Shown piece after piece: positions 36,533 to 45,580 of a stretch of 55,284 nucleotides of DNA (position 1 is the stretch's first letter; every line of letters starts with the position of its first letter). The stretch comes from Blastocatellia bacterium (GTDB lineage Bacteria > Acidobacteriota > Blastocatellia > Pyrinomonadales > Pyrinomonadaceae): assembly GCA_013697915.1 (NCBI GenBank), contig JACCVY010000155.1, forward strand, positions 1 to 55,284, read 5' to 3'. The notes beneath the pieces are model-generated. The model made no database searches and had not been told where the DNA came from. It was given only the letters and a program-made list of their open reading frames with translations. Made by a program: the position numbers and the translations under genes.

Positions 36533-37848
36533 TCGTTTATTACTTCCTTCACCAACAATAGTTCGTTAAAAGACTCGTCGCCGATTTCGTAAGCGGCTTG
36601 AATGGTTTGCACCGCCTCTTTTGCCTTCGCTTCATCGCCACAGTAAATGGTGCCGAGACGATCGTGGACGTTAATGTGACTGCCAATTTTTACGTCTGTT
36701 ATGAACCCGACTGAGGGATCTATTTCATCGTCGATGCGCACGCGTCCCCCGCCGATTGCCGCAATGGCATGACCAATTTCGGCCGTCTTAACGCCAGTAA
36801 CAAAACCTGAACGCGGCGATTCTACCTTAAACGATTCTGTCGCCAAAGGAAGAAACTTAGCAGGCTCATCGCATACGCGCGGGTCTCCACCTTGCGCGGC
36901 GACGTTCGCACGAAAACTCTCCAACGCTTTGCCTGACGATAGAATATTTTGGAGACGATCCCGCGCGGCAGCCAACGAGTCATCGACGTGCGCCAGCACC
37001 AGCATGTGCGCCGACAGTTCGATTGAAAGATCCCGAACCGGACGGGCTCCCTCGTCAACCTCGCCACGCAAGAGTTGGATGCACTCTTTAACTTCAACTG
37101 AATTCCCCACGGCGCGACCAAGTGGCTGATTCATGTCGGTGAGCAAGGCGCGAGTGCGAATGCCGCAGGAGTTTCCGGTTTTGACAAGCGCATGCGCCAG
37201 TTTTTGCGCGCGCGGTTCATCGCGCATGAATGCTCCCGAACCAACTTTGACATCAATCACCATTGCATCCAGGCCGGCCGCGCCTTTTTTCGAGATTATC
37301 GAAGCGACGATGAGCGGAATGGCTTCGACCGTTGCGGTGGCGTCGCGCAGCGCGTACATCTTTTTATCCGCGGGCGCCAGCTCAGCAGTTTGACCCGACA
37401 TTGCATAACCAACGGTTTGCAGAACTTTTTCGAATTCAGAAGCGCTTAGGTTTACACGATAGCCGGGAATCGATTCCAACTTATCAAGCGTTCCCCCGGT
37501 ATGGCCCAATCCGCGTCCTGAAATCATCGGCACGCAAACTCCGCAGGCCGCAACCATTGGCGCGATCAGCAACGACGTCTTATCGCCGACTCCTCCGGTT
37601 GAATGCTTATCAGCTTTTGGTTTTGCGATCGACGAGAAATCAAGAACGTTGCCCGAGTGCAACATCGCCTCGGTGAGGATTTCCTGTTCGGCATCGTTCA
37701 TCCCATTAAGGTAGATCGCCATCAGCAAGGCGCTGATCTGATAGTCGGCGATGGAGCCGCTCGTGACGCCGTCGATGAAGAAAACGATCTCTTCGCGCGA
37801 GAGCTGCGCGCCATCGCGCTTTTTTCTGATGACGTCCTGTGGTCTCAA
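36529..37848 (-). CDS. pdp: Pyrimidine-nucleoside / thymidine phosphorylase
   Basis: A TTG at 37848 with AAGGA seven bases upstream (MRPQDVIRKKRDG) is chosen; a TTG ten codons earlier lies in an intergenic repeat and is rejected. The 439-residue protein has the glycosyltransferase family 3 pattern: SADKHSTGGVGDKTSLL-type text here reads PKADKHSTGGVGDKTSLLIA, then MISGRGLGHTGGTLDKLESI, and a C-terminal pyrimidine-phosphorylase domain (about 345-439). It splits uridine and (deoxy)thymidine to the base and sugar phosphate, giving uracil for the degradative cluster upstream. It is the first gene of the nucleoside operon. Confidence 0.9.
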   Translation of the reverse strand: MRPQDVIRKKRDGAQLSREEIVFFIDGVTSGSIADYQISALLMAIYLNGMNDAEQEILTEAMLHSGNVLDFSSIAKPKADKHSTGGVGDKTSLLIAPMVAACGVCVPMISGRGLGHTGGTLDKLESIPGYRVNLSASEFEKVLQTVGYAMSGQTAELAPADKKMYALRDATATVEAIPLIVASIISKKGAAGLDAMVIDVKVGSGAFMRDEPRAQKLAHALVKTGNSCGIRTRALLTDMNQPLGRAVGNSVEVKECIQLLRGEVDEGARPVRDLSIELSAHMLVLAHVDDSLAAARDRLQNILSSGKALESFRANVAAQGGDPRVCDEPAKFLPLATESFKVESPRSGFVTGVKTAEIGHAIAAIGGGRVRIDDEIDPSVGFITDVKIGSHINVHDRLGTIYCGDEAKAKEAVQTIQAAYEIGDESFNELLLVKEVINE

Positions 37849-37865
37849 TTCGTTTTCCTTCGCTC

Positions 37866-37985
37866 CACCGTAAAGCAAACTGTTAGTTTGCGGTCGTCCG
37901 TTGGCTCAAACTTGAGAGTTCACCCACCAACGCAAACTAACAGTTTGCTTTACAGTTCAACGCAAACAAATTGTTTGCTTTACGA
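37866..37985. repeat. Repeats of CAAACT(G/A)xxAGTTTG units between ispF and pdp
   Basis: The words GTAAAGCAAACTGTTAGTTT (37870-37889), CGCAAACTAACAGTTTGCTT (37930-37949, then TAC) and GCAAACAAATTGTTTGCTTT (37962-37981, then AC) are copies of one palindromic unit in both senses. The last copy overlaps the stop codon of ispF (37980-37982). Confidence 0.75.
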
Positions 37986-38453
37986 CTCGATTAGGACAAC
38001 TGCCTGCGCAGAAACGGCCAGCCCTTGTCCGACAGCATCAAGGCCTTCACCTGTCTTTGCCTTAACACTGACGCAGCCGATATCAACAGCCAGCGCCTCG
38101 GCCAAACGCTCACGCATTGAAAAAATGTAAGGCCGCAAATGCGGCGCTTCGAGCATGATCGTCGCGTCTACGTTTACAATGTGAATGTTTCGTTCGTGTG
38201 CCAGCCAGACGACGCGCGACAGCAGTTGGAGACTGTCGGCGTCTTTCCATTGCGGATCGCTGTCCGGAAAATGCATTCCCAGATCGCCTTCACACAACGC
38301 GCCGAGAATGGCATCGCTGACAGCGTGCAAGAGCGCATCAGCATCTGAATGTCCTTCAGCGCCGCGCTCAGAAGCGACGTGCACGCCGCCCAACATGAGC
38401 GGCCGACCTTCGACGAGGCGGTGCGTATCATTACCAATGCCGATGCGGAACAT
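37980..38453 (-). CDS. ispF: 2-C-methyl-D-erythritol 2,4-cyclodiphosphate synthase
   Basis: The 157-residue protein makes the cyclic diphosphate of the MEP isoprenoid pathway. The zinc ligands are in GNDTHRLVEG (D-x-H) and the H of AEGHSDADALLHAVSDAI; the substrate-binding FPDSDPQWKDADS and the C-terminal VSVKAKTGEGL are intact. It follows ispD by 12 bases, the normal order. Its stop codon lies in an intergenic repeat. Confidence 0.95.
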   Translation of the reverse strand: MFRIGIGNDTHRLVEGRPLMLGGVHVASERGAEGHSDADALLHAVSDAILGALCEGDLGMHFPDSDPQWKDADSLQLLSRVVWLAHERNIHIVNVDATIMLEAPHLRPYIFSMRERLAEALAVDIGCVSVKAKTGEGLDAVGQGLAVSAQAVVLIES

Positions 38454-38458
38454 AAGAG

Positions 38459-38488
38459 ACAGAAGTCAGAAGTCAGAAGTCAGAAGTC
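38459..38488. repeat. 7-base tandem repeat at the end of ispD
   Basis: Four head-to-tail copies of AGAAGTC (one imperfect first unit) span the ispD stop codon and the gap to ispF. In the minus sense the unit reads GACTTCT and supplies the last ispD codons (LLTSDF) and the TGA. Confidence 0.75.
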
Positions 38489-39149
38489 GTTCGGCAAGAA
38501 CCAGATCTTCGGGCCGAGTAATCTTGATGTTGCGCGCGCTGCCCTCAACGATAGCTACTCTTTCACCCAGGCGTTCGACCAAAGAACTTTCGTCAGTCAA
38601 CTCAGGATCGAAAACATCTGCCTGCTCGTAAGCGCGACGGAGAAGTTTGTATCGAAAGCACTGCGGCGTCAGCGCGTTCCTTAGATCGTCACGTCTCAGA
38701 GTTCTTACGACAGCGCCATCGCGAATTTCTTTAACTGTGTCTACCGGCGAACTAACCAGGATGGCGGCGCCATCAACCTGCGCGGCGGCGATGGTGCGCG
38801 CTATCTCCTCGGCAGTCACAAATGGGCGAACTGCGTCGTGGACTGCGACAATCTCTACCGTTGTTTCTCGCACGGCCTGCAATCCACGCAGCACTGACTC
38901 AGCACGCGTTGCGCCGCCCGGCACAACCTTCCGGAGCTTTCGCAGCTCGCGTTTGCCTGCTAAAGATAAAAAACCAGCCGCTTCGGCGGCTGAGATTACG
39001 ACGATGATTTCTTGAATGGAATCACACTGCTCGAATGCTTGCAGTGTGTGAAAAATGATAGGCGTGCCCGCCAGCTCGAGAAATTGTTTTGGCCGCTTGC
39101 CTGCCATCCGGAGGCCTTGCCCGGCGGCGGCTATGATTGCGACGTTCAT
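38466..39149 (-). CDS. ispD: 2-C-methyl-D-erythritol 4-phosphate cytidylyltransferase
   Basis: The 227-residue protein has the CTP-binding AAAGQGLRMAGKRPKQFLEL, the VHDAVRPFVT segment and the late K-I-T-R-P-E-D-L text (NIKITRPEDLVLAE). It couples MEP to CTP in the MEP pathway. The final residues come from a 7-base repeat. It is followed by ispF and preceded in transcription by the PIN-TRAM gene, an arrangement also found in Firmicutes (yacL-ispD-ispF). Confidence 0.94.
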   Translation of the reverse strand: MNVAIIAAAGQGLRMAGKRPKQFLELAGTPIIFHTLQAFEQCDSIQEIIVVISAAEAAGFLSLAGKRELRKLRKVVPGGATRAESVLRGLQAVRETTVEIVAVHDAVRPFVTAEEIARTIAAAQVDGAAILVSSPVDTVKEIRDGAVVRTLRRDDLRNALTPQCFRYKLLRRAYEQADVFDPELTDESSLVERLGERVAIVEGSARNIKITRPEDLVLAERLLTSDF

Positions 39150-39232
39150 AAGTAATGACCGGTGACGGAAGACCGGGGACGGAAGAAAGCCAGACTTTCT
39201 TTCTCGGTCGTCGGTCGTCGGTCACCGGTCCG

Positions 39233-40336
39233 CTAAGATTCCGTTATTGGCTCGCCGTCGGTTATCCGCACGGGCCCCCGCGCTTCTCGGGAGGGGCGGC
39301 GAGTTGTGCCGTTGGCGCGGTGTTCGCCGCTAAATCCGTTTTCCGGCTCTTCCCAAAGACGTCCAAAAATCATCTTGCCCGCAGTGGTTTGCAGGACACT
39401 GGTGACGGCGATGTCCGCGTTCTTGCCAATCAAACGTCGCGCGTTGTCGACCACAACCATAGTGCCGTCGTCGAGATAGGCGACGCCCTGGTTGTATTCT
39501 TTCCCTTCCTTCAGGATGAACACACGCATCGCTTCGCCGGGAAGGACGACCGGCTTTAGAGCATTCGCCAGTTCGTTAATGTTCAGCACGCTGACGCCGC
39601 GCAACTGCGAAACCTTATTTAAGTTGAAGTCGTTGGTAACAATCACCGCATCGAGTTGCTTTCCCAGCTCGATCAATTTCAAGTCCACTTCGCGCACCGA
39701 CGGAAAGTCAGTTTCTACAATCTGGATATCAAGCGAGCTGTTGTTCTGCAAGCGGTTAAGCATGTCGAGCCCACGACGGCCGCGCTGGCGTTTGGAAGAG
39801 TCGGGCGAGTCAGCGACCTGTTGCAGCTCACGCAAAATGAATTGCGGAATGATCAGCGTGCCTGTCAGAAATCCCGTCTCGGCCACGTCGGCGATGCGGC
39901 CGTCGATGATTACCGAAGTGTCGAGAATTTTCAGGTCGCGCCGCGAAGCTTTGTCGGTAAGTATGCCGCCAAGCGCCGATAACTCGAGATAGTCACCCTT
40001 GGCGGCTCCGACCATTAACCCTACGTAGCCCATAAAAAAGACCAGGCCGAGCGTAAGAAAGGTGCGCACTTCGTGGGCGATCGATTCCTGCCTCATGATT
40101 AGCGAGCCAATCAGATAAGCGCCGACGATCCCGAGGATGGAACCCACGGCCGCCCCGATCAGTGTCTTCAAAGATGCGCGTCGGATTCTTAATTCGAAAA
40201 GAATAATGCAGATTGCAACCAGGGCGCCCACACCTGCGGACATCCACGGATCACCGCCGACAGGTTTCAGAATGTATCCGGCGGCGATAAGAAAAGCAGT
40301 AAAAATTAAGCGGATGATGACGACATCCCCATGCAT
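39233..40336 (-). CDS. YacL-like membrane protein with PIN and TRAM domains
   Basis: ATG 40336 is chosen; a GTG at 40360 is an alternative. The 367 residues begin with four membrane helices (about 1-120), then a PIN nuclease domain opening KILDTSVIIDGRIADVAETG with the acidic residues D, E and D (IIDGR, DVAETG, VTNDFNLNKV), and a TRAM domain (about 275-335). PIN-TRAM proteins of this type are conserved next to ispD, but their RNA target is not known. A basic, Arg/Gly-rich tail follows, which may bind nucleic acid. Confidence 0.87.
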   Translation of the reverse strand: MHGDVVIIRLIFTAFLIAAGYILKPVGGDPWMSAGVGALVAICIILFELRIRRASLKTLIGAAVGSILGIVGAYLIGSLIMRQESIAHEVRTFLTLGLVFFMGYVGLMVGAAKGDYLELSALGGILTDKASRRDLKILDTSVIIDGRIADVAETGFLTGTLIIPQFILRELQQVADSPDSSKRQRGRRGLDMLNRLQNNSSLDIQIVETDFPSVREVDLKLIELGKQLDAVIVTNDFNLNKVSQLRGVSVLNINELANALKPVVLPGEAMRVFILKEGKEYNQGVAYLDDGTMVVVDNARRLIGKNADIAVTSVLQTTAGKMIFGRLWEEPENGFSGEHRANGTTRRPSREARGPVRITDGEPITES

Positions 40337-40424
40337 AATGGCGAATCTTATCACGGCCACCCTACGCCGTCACCAAAAACCTCGGGCAAACAGCCTTAAC
40401 AAACGGCTCGACAGCGGTCCTGAC

Positions 40425-40454
40425 AACAAAAAGGACGGACACCCGGGTCCGCCC
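40425..40454 (-). terminator. Terminator after the PA-IL-like protein gene
   Basis: In the minus sense GGGCGGAC pairs with GTCCGTCC (one G-T pair) over a CCGGGT loop and is followed by TTTTTGTTG. It corresponds to 40433-40454 plus the tail 40425-40432. It lies about 30 bases after the stop at 40484. Confidence 0.8.
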
Positions 40455-40483
40455 TACTTTGTCTTGTTGTAATGCTTCAGAAT

Positions 40484-41689
40484 TTAGCGGTTGTCTGGAT
40501 ATTGAATCCGCACACTAAAGCTGCCGCTGTTATCGCTGTAGTTGTCGTCGTTAACCAATAGGAATAAGCGACCGTCGCTTGGAACCGTTAAGGTCATTTG
40601 ATTTCCAACCAGGAATGGCTGAGTCGTCTGACCATTCTGTAGAAGAATGTAACCAATGAGCGCTCCAACTCCCGCAGTGGGAACGGGTCGTGTGCCGAAG
40701 ATCGACGCCGCGCCTGGCGTTGCGCCGTTTGGCGAAACCACCCCTACGCGTCGTCCCGCCGTAATGTTTCCGCTCGCCGTAATCATCACCTGATCACCTG
40801 CGCGCAAATCGATGCCTGTATCAGCGCCGCGAGATTCAGTTCCCTGAACGGCGATGATTCGTTCCAGCATGCGACCGGTGCGGCGACCATCGCGATTCGG
40901 ATCATACCCGGGCTGTCGCGAACGGACTGGCGCTGTTCCAGCACCTTCACCCGGCAACTCGAAGGGATCGTACGCATCGTCTGTAGGCCGATTGTTATCG
41001 TCTGATGTGCGGGCCATCGCCGAAAGATCAACTTCCTTGCGAATGCGAACATTAAAAGCGCCGCGAGCATCGGTGTAGGAACTACGATTGGCAGTTAGAT
41101 ATAAACGACCGTCACGATCGGCGGTAAATTCCCTGCCCGCGCCTAGTTCGATGATCGGCGAATCAAACTCGTTTCCGATTACGCCAATGAGAGCGCCTTC
41201 TGCAACGCGCGGCAGCGGCGCGTATTGATCGGTGCTGCTCAAGCCGGCAGGCGTAATACGCGAACGGCCTGCGTAGATCGTGCCGGTCGCGTCAACCCTG
41301 ACTCGTTCGCCGCGACGAACATCGACGCCACTATCAATCCAATTTGCACCAAGTGTCACGTCGACGGTTTGCGTTTGATAACGAGCATCATCCAGCGACC
41401 GGCCGTCAATCTCAATATGATCAATATCGCGCGGGCGCAGGAAGATCACTTCGCCCTGGCGCACTGTTCGGGTGGTCTGAGAATAGGTTGGCTGCGTTGA
41501 GTTTGAGTTCCGGTTATCAGTTCGTACCGGCAATGTTGCCGGCGCCGTTAACTGAATAGCGAATCGCCCATTTATGTAGCCCAGCACATTGCCTCGCAAC
41601 GTCGTGCCACTGCGCAAGTAGATGGTGTCGGCGGCGGCAATCGAAACAGCCGCCAGAGTAATCAGTAAAGCAAAAACGATCTTTTTCAT
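40484..41689 (-). CDS. Secreted protein with two PA-IL-like (LecA-type) domains
   Basis: ATG 41689 (MKKIVFALLITLAAVSIAAA) follows a perfect AAGGAGG site; the frame is open further upstream but that extension is not supported. After a signal peptide (1-21) comes a small beta segment (22-95: TIYLRSGTTLRGNVLGYING), then two similar domains (about 108-215 and 275-400). Each has the order GxDxRxGxxVxxxAxGxI, GALIGxI and DGRLxLxxNxxxYxDxxGxFxVRI, as in PA-IL galactose-binding lectins. An Asp/Pro-rich linker joins them. Sugar or metal binding is possible but not proven by the sequence. Confidence 0.75.
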   Translation of the reverse strand: MKKIVFALLITLAAVSIAAADTIYLRSGTTLRGNVLGYINGRFAIQLTAPATLPVRTDNRNSNSTQPTYSQTTRTVRQGEVIFLRPRDIDHIEIDGRSLDDARYQTQTVDVTLGANWIDSGVDVRRGERVRVDATGTIYAGRSRITPAGLSSTDQYAPLPRVAEGALIGVIGNEFDSPIIELGAGREFTADRDGRLYLTANRSSYTDARGAFNVRIRKEVDLSAMARTSDDNNRPTDDAYDPFELPGEGAGTAPVRSRQPGYDPNRDGRRTGRMLERIIAVQGTESRGADTGIDLRAGDQVMITASGNITAGRRVGVVSPNGATPGAASIFGTRPVPTAGVGALIGYILLQNGQTTQPFLVGNQMTLTVPSDGRLFLLVNDDNYSDNSGSFSVRIQYPDNR

Positions 41690-41854
41690 TAGTGGTCTCC
41701 TCCTTGGTCCTGGCCAAAGAAATTCCATATTGTGGGAGAGATCTAAGAGATAAAGAGGCTATTTGTCAGCTCAAGGGGTTCATTAAAGATACATCGAACT
41801 GGAATTGAGAGCAAACACGCTGATTTTTACTGGGCAACCAGTGATGTATTCCCT

Positions 41855-42031
41855 CAGTGACATGAGGTCAGTACCACCTCGCGATAGCGGGTGGGTCTCA
41901 TGATTGCCAATTGTCAATTGCCGATTTTCGATTGGCACCTGACGAAAAAACCAACCGGCAATCGGCGATCGGAAATCAAAAATCCCAAGGCCCACCCGCT
42001 ACCGCGAGGTGGTACTGACCTCATGTCACTG
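41855..42031. repeat. 177-base palindromic element with 41-base arms
   Basis: The arms 41855-41895 and 41991-42031 are inverted copies with a single mismatch; the left arm begins CAGTGACATGAGGTCAGTAC. The 95-base centre is itself partly inverted (GCCAATTGTCAATTGCC and GGCAATCGGCGATCGG). It fills the gap between the VPS10/BNR gene and the lectin-like gene. The remaining part of the gap (41690-41854) shows no further structure. Confidence 0.9.
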
Positions 42032-42040
42032 TGTCGTGTT

Positions 42041-45000
42041 CTAAGGCTTCGCTTCCGCGGCCGGCGGCTTAACCGTTACCGCAGGAATATTTTGATCGCG
42101 CACCAGTTGATTAAACACCGGCACGTCGGTGTTCATGATCTGTGCCAACCGAGCCAACTGCGCATCGATCTGTACAACCAGTTCGTCATAAACGACGTAT
42201 GTCTGTTCGGTGGGCGCCGTGTCAGCGCTCGATAGCACCCCGGTTAACGAAGCGAGTTTGTCGTTCAGCCGAATGGGAAAGTTCAAAGGATCCTGGCTGC
42301 TTTGATTTTTTGTTTGATAAAGACTTTCTTCAACTGAAGTCAAATTCTTCTTCAACGCCGAAGCTGAGTCGTTGATGGCTTTGAACCCGGGCTGGCCCGC
42401 TACCCGCTTCAACAGATCGTCAACCTGCTTGCGCACATCCCGAATCTGAATGATCGCGTTGTGCGTTTCCGTTACCTTATCGCGAATTTTCAAACCAAAT
42501 TCCAACTGCTTCGCATAGTCGCTCGGCGTTGTTGTCAAACGCGGATCGGGTTTCACTTCAAAGTTTTCAGAAAACGTTTTGCCGTCGACGGTCAGCCGCA
42601 CCTGATACATTCCGGGCACAACCCGCGAACCGCGCAAGTCACCGCCCCACAAAATCATTCCCGGAAACCGAACCGCGTCCGCGTAACGCAAATTCCAAAC
42701 AAAACGATTCAAACCGACGTCGGTCGTCAGCCGCGGTTGGCGGCCGCCGCCTCCAAAAGATTCTGATTCTTCGCCCGACGGCGCCTGCGGTTCTTCAGGA
42801 GGAGTCGTCACTTGAGCCGCGCCCGGCGCCGGAGATGCGGACGGAGATGGAGATGCTGATGAGGATGGTTGGACACCCGGCGAAGCGCCGGCAGTGGGTG
42901 AAGGCTGCGCGCTTGGCGCTTTCGCGGTGAACTTCTGAATTGATTTCCCTGACGAATCCAGGAATTCCAAAACTACATCGCTTGCCGGTTTGGATTTGAG
43001 TGAATAATAAACAACCGCACCGTTCGGCGGGTTCTTACCAATCGTCGCCGTAGGCGGAAGTTGAACGCCGCCGCCGCCCTGCATCCGGTAGGCATCTTCA
43101 GGGTGAAACAGCCGAGTGTCCTTGACCGCGTTCGTGCCACCAGCTCCCACCATTTGCCGCAGCAACGGCAGGTCATCAAAGATCCAAAACGATCGTCCCT
43201 GCGTCGCGGCGACCAGATTGCTTTCGCGTTTATGAATCGCAAGGTCGGTTACAGGGACCACGGGCAGATTGAATTGCATTGATTGCCAATTCGCGCCGTC
43301 GTCGAAAGAAACATACAGACCGGTTTCGGTTCCCGCGTACAGCAGGCCGCGCTTGTTTGGATCCTCGCGAATCACGCGTGTGAAAGTCGTATTGGGAATA
43401 GAATTCGTGATCTTCTTCCACGTCTTGCCATAATCGCTCGTTTTATAAAGATAGGGTTTGTAGTCGTCCCACTTGTACATCGTGGCAGCGAGATAAGCGG
43501 TGGCTGGATCATTCGGTGAAGCTTCTATCGAATTGATCTGGATCCATTCCGGCATGATTGATTTTGGCGGTGTCACATTTTCCCAGCTCTTGCCGCCGTC
43601 ACGTGTTAGTTGGACCAGGCCGTCATCCGAACCCGTCCAGATCACACCCTTCGCTACAGGCGATTCCATAACCGTGAAGATCGTGTCGTAGTATTCAATG
43701 CTGGTGTTGTCTTTCGTAATTGGACCACCCGACGACGCTTGCTTTGATTTGTCGTTGCGCGTCAGGTCTGGACTAATGATTTCCCAACTTTGCCCTTCAT
43801 TCAGCGATCGGAACAGGACGTTGCCCGCCGCGTAAAGCGTGTTCGAATCGTGTGGCGAGAAGAGAATCGGAAAATTCCACTGAAAGCGATACTTCAAAAC
43901 ATCGGCGCCGGCGCCCATCGGATTATTCGGGTAAGGCGATACATTTCGCAGTTGGCCGGTATGACGATCGTAGCGCGTTATCAAACCGCGGTACGATCCG
44001 GCATAAACAATTTGTGAATCTTTCGGCGAAGGCGCGATCCAGCCCGATTCGCCACCCCCCACGTCGTACCAGTCCTGACGCGTAATTCCGGAATCGACTG
44101 TGCGGCTGGCGATGCGAACAGTCGAGTTGTCCTGCTGGGCGCCATAGACGTTGTAGGGAAAATCGTTGTCGAGCGCGACGCGATAGAATTGGGCCGTGGG
44201 CTGGTCCTGTTCGGTCCAACTCTTTCCGCCGTTGAACGAAACATTCGCGCCGCCATCGTTGCTATTGATCATGCGATTGGGATCTTCGGGAGCAATCCAG
44301 AGATCGTGATTGTCGCCGTGCGGCACCGGCATCGAGGTAAACGTTTTTCCGGCATCGTTCGATTTATAGAAACCGGTGTTCAAAACATAAACCGTGTCGG
44401 CATTTTTCGGATCAGCGTAAATGCGCGAGTAATACCAGGCCCGCTGTCGCAGCCTTCTATCTTCGTTAACCTTCGTCCAGTTCTTGCCGCCGTTCTCTGA
44501 ACGGAAAACACCGCCGTCTTCAGCTTCGACAATCGCCCACAGCCGATCGGGCGTTGCGGGTGAAGCCGTGATGCCGACGATTCCGATCATGCCCTTAGGC
44601 AAGCCCGGGTTGCGCGTGATTTCAGTCCAGGTGTCGCCGCCATCGGTTGATTTGAAAATGCCGCTGCCCGCGCCGCCGCTCTCCAGCGTCCAGGGCTTGC
44701 GATAAACCTCCCAGAAGGCTGCGTAAAGAATGTTTGCATTGGTCGGATCGAGAATCAGATCACAGGCGCCGGCTTTGTCGCTGCGATACAAAACCTTCTG
44801 CCAGGTCTTGCCGCCATCTTTCGAGCGAAACACTCCGCGCTGTTCGTTGGAAGCCCAGACATGACCCTGCGCCGCGACGAAAACAATGTCCGGATTTTTT
44901 GGGTTCACGCGAATGCGCGAAATCTGTCGCGTGTCTTCAAGGCCCATGCGTTTCCAGGTTTTGGCCGCGTCGGTGGATTTGTAAACGCCATCGCCGTGCG

Positions 45001-45493
45001 ACACGTTGCCTCGGATTGGCGACTCACCCATCCCCACGTAAATCGTGTTCGGATCAGAATCCGACAAACCAATCGCGCCGACTGAGCCGGTGCCAAACAC
45101 CGAGCCGTCCGTGATTGGTTCCCAGTTGATGCCGCCATCCGTTGTCTTCCAAACGCCGCCGCCTGTGCCGCCAAAGTAATAAACGAGTGGTTGCGACGCG
45201 ACGCCGCTGACTGCCGTCACGCGCCCGCCGCGGAACGGACCAATCAAACGCCATTGCAAAGGTTTGAGCGGATTGTTATCCGGCGTCGGCGCGGGTGAAG
45301 GTTGCTGCGCGTTGACGTTGGTTGAAACTGAAATTAAAAATGCGACAGCGAGTAAAAAGGCGAACAAACAAGCTAAGTGTGAACTCAGCCTTCGAAAACA
45401 AATCAGGCTTCCGAAACAACTCTGGCTTCGGAAAGAAACCCTGCTTCGGAAACAACTCACGCTTCGGCGCGACGCGAGCGAAATCGGCGGCAT
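42041..45493 (-). CDS. Giant exported VPS10/BNR-repeat protein
   Basis: ATG 45493 with AAGGAG eight bases upstream gives 1150 residues; a GTG at 45550 is rejected. The N-terminus is odd: a Ser/Arg/Cys/Phe-rich extension (about 5-38), encoded by an 18-base repeat, before the signal peptide core LACLFAFLLAVAFLISVS. The body is a sortilin-type ten-bladed propeller with many S-x-D-x-G-x-T-W Asp-box motifs (TTDGGINWEP, SKDGGKTWQK, STDGGDTWTE, SDYGKTWKKI). A Pro/Ser/Ala linker (about 880-930) leads to a beta domain and a helical C-terminus. Such proteins are annotated as glycosyl hydrolases but their activity is unknown. A paralogue lies at 50829. Confidence 0.85.
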   Translation of the reverse strand: MPPISLASRRSVSCFRSRVSFRSQSCFGSLICFRRLSSHLACLFAFLLAVAFLISVSTNVNAQQPSPAPTPDNNPLKPLQWRLIGPFRGGRVTAVSGVASQPLVYYFGGTGGGVWKTTDGGINWEPITDGSVFGTGSVGAIGLSDSDPNTIYVGMGESPIRGNVSHGDGVYKSTDAAKTWKRMGLEDTRQISRIRVNPKNPDIVFVAAQGHVWASNEQRGVFRSKDGGKTWQKVLYRSDKAGACDLILDPTNANILYAAFWEVYRKPWTLESGGAGSGIFKSTDGGDTWTEITRNPGLPKGMIGIVGITASPATPDRLWAIVEAEDGGVFRSENGGKNWTKVNEDRRLRQRAWYYSRIYADPKNADTVYVLNTGFYKSNDAGKTFTSMPVPHGDNHDLWIAPEDPNRMINSNDGGANVSFNGGKSWTEQDQPTAQFYRVALDNDFPYNVYGAQQDNSTVRIASRTVDSGITRQDWYDVGGGESGWIAPSPKDSQIVYAGSYRGLITRYDRHTGQLRNVSPYPNNPMGAGADVLKYRFQWNFPILFSPHDSNTLYAAGNVLFRSLNEGQSWEIISPDLTRNDKSKQASSGGPITKDNTSIEYYDTIFTVMESPVAKGVIWTGSDDGLVQLTRDGGKSWENVTPPKSIMPEWIQINSIEASPNDPATAYLAATMYKWDDYKPYLYKTSDYGKTWKKITNSIPNTTFTRVIREDPNKRGLLYAGTETGLYVSFDDGANWQSMQFNLPVVPVTDLAIHKRESNLVAATQGRSFWIFDDLPLLRQMVGAGGTNAVKDTRLFHPEDAYRMQGGGGVQLPPTATIGKNPPNGAVVYYSLKSKPASDVVLEFLDSSGKSIQKFTAKAPSAQPSPTAGASPGVQPSSSASPSPSASPAPGAAQVTTPPEEPQAPSGEESESFGGGGRQPRLTTDVGLNRFVWNLRYADAVRFPGMILWGGDLRGSRVVPGMYQVRLTVDGKTFSENFEVKPDPRLTTTPSDYAKQLEFGLKIRDKVTETHNAIIQIRDVRKQVDDLLKRVAGQPGFKAINDSASALKKNLTSVEESLYQTKNQSSQDPLNFPIRLNDKLASLTGVLSSADTAPTEQTYVVYDELVVQIDAQLARLAQIMNTDVPVFNQLVRDQNIPAVTVKPPAAEAKP
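45388..45467 (-). repeat. 18-base tandem repeat in the 5' end of the VPS10/BNR gene
   Basis: Units GCTTCGGAAACAACTCAC-like run at 45388-45406 (19 bases), 45407-45424, 45425-45442, 45443-45460 and a partial unit to 45467. In the minus sense they encode six-residue repeats (S-F-R-S-Q-S, C-F-G-S-L-I and similar). In another minus frame the same DNA would read PKxELF-type repeats, also open, so either frame tolerates the unit. Confidence 0.75.
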
Positions 45494-45580
45494 ACAATGA
45501 CTCCTTGATATCGACACTTGATGGCTTAGAGGGGAGCGGGATAATACCACCGAACTCGTCCTTGCGCCGCAGATGCGCGG

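Noticed and set aside
37849-37878. Longer N-terminus of the pyrimidine phosphorylase
   Set aside because: It would start in a palindromic repeat; AAGGA stands at the right distance from TTG 37848.
45494-45550. GTG 45550 start of the VPS10/BNR protein
   Set aside because: ATG 45493 has a strong AAGGAG site; the upstream codons cover the intergenic promoter region.
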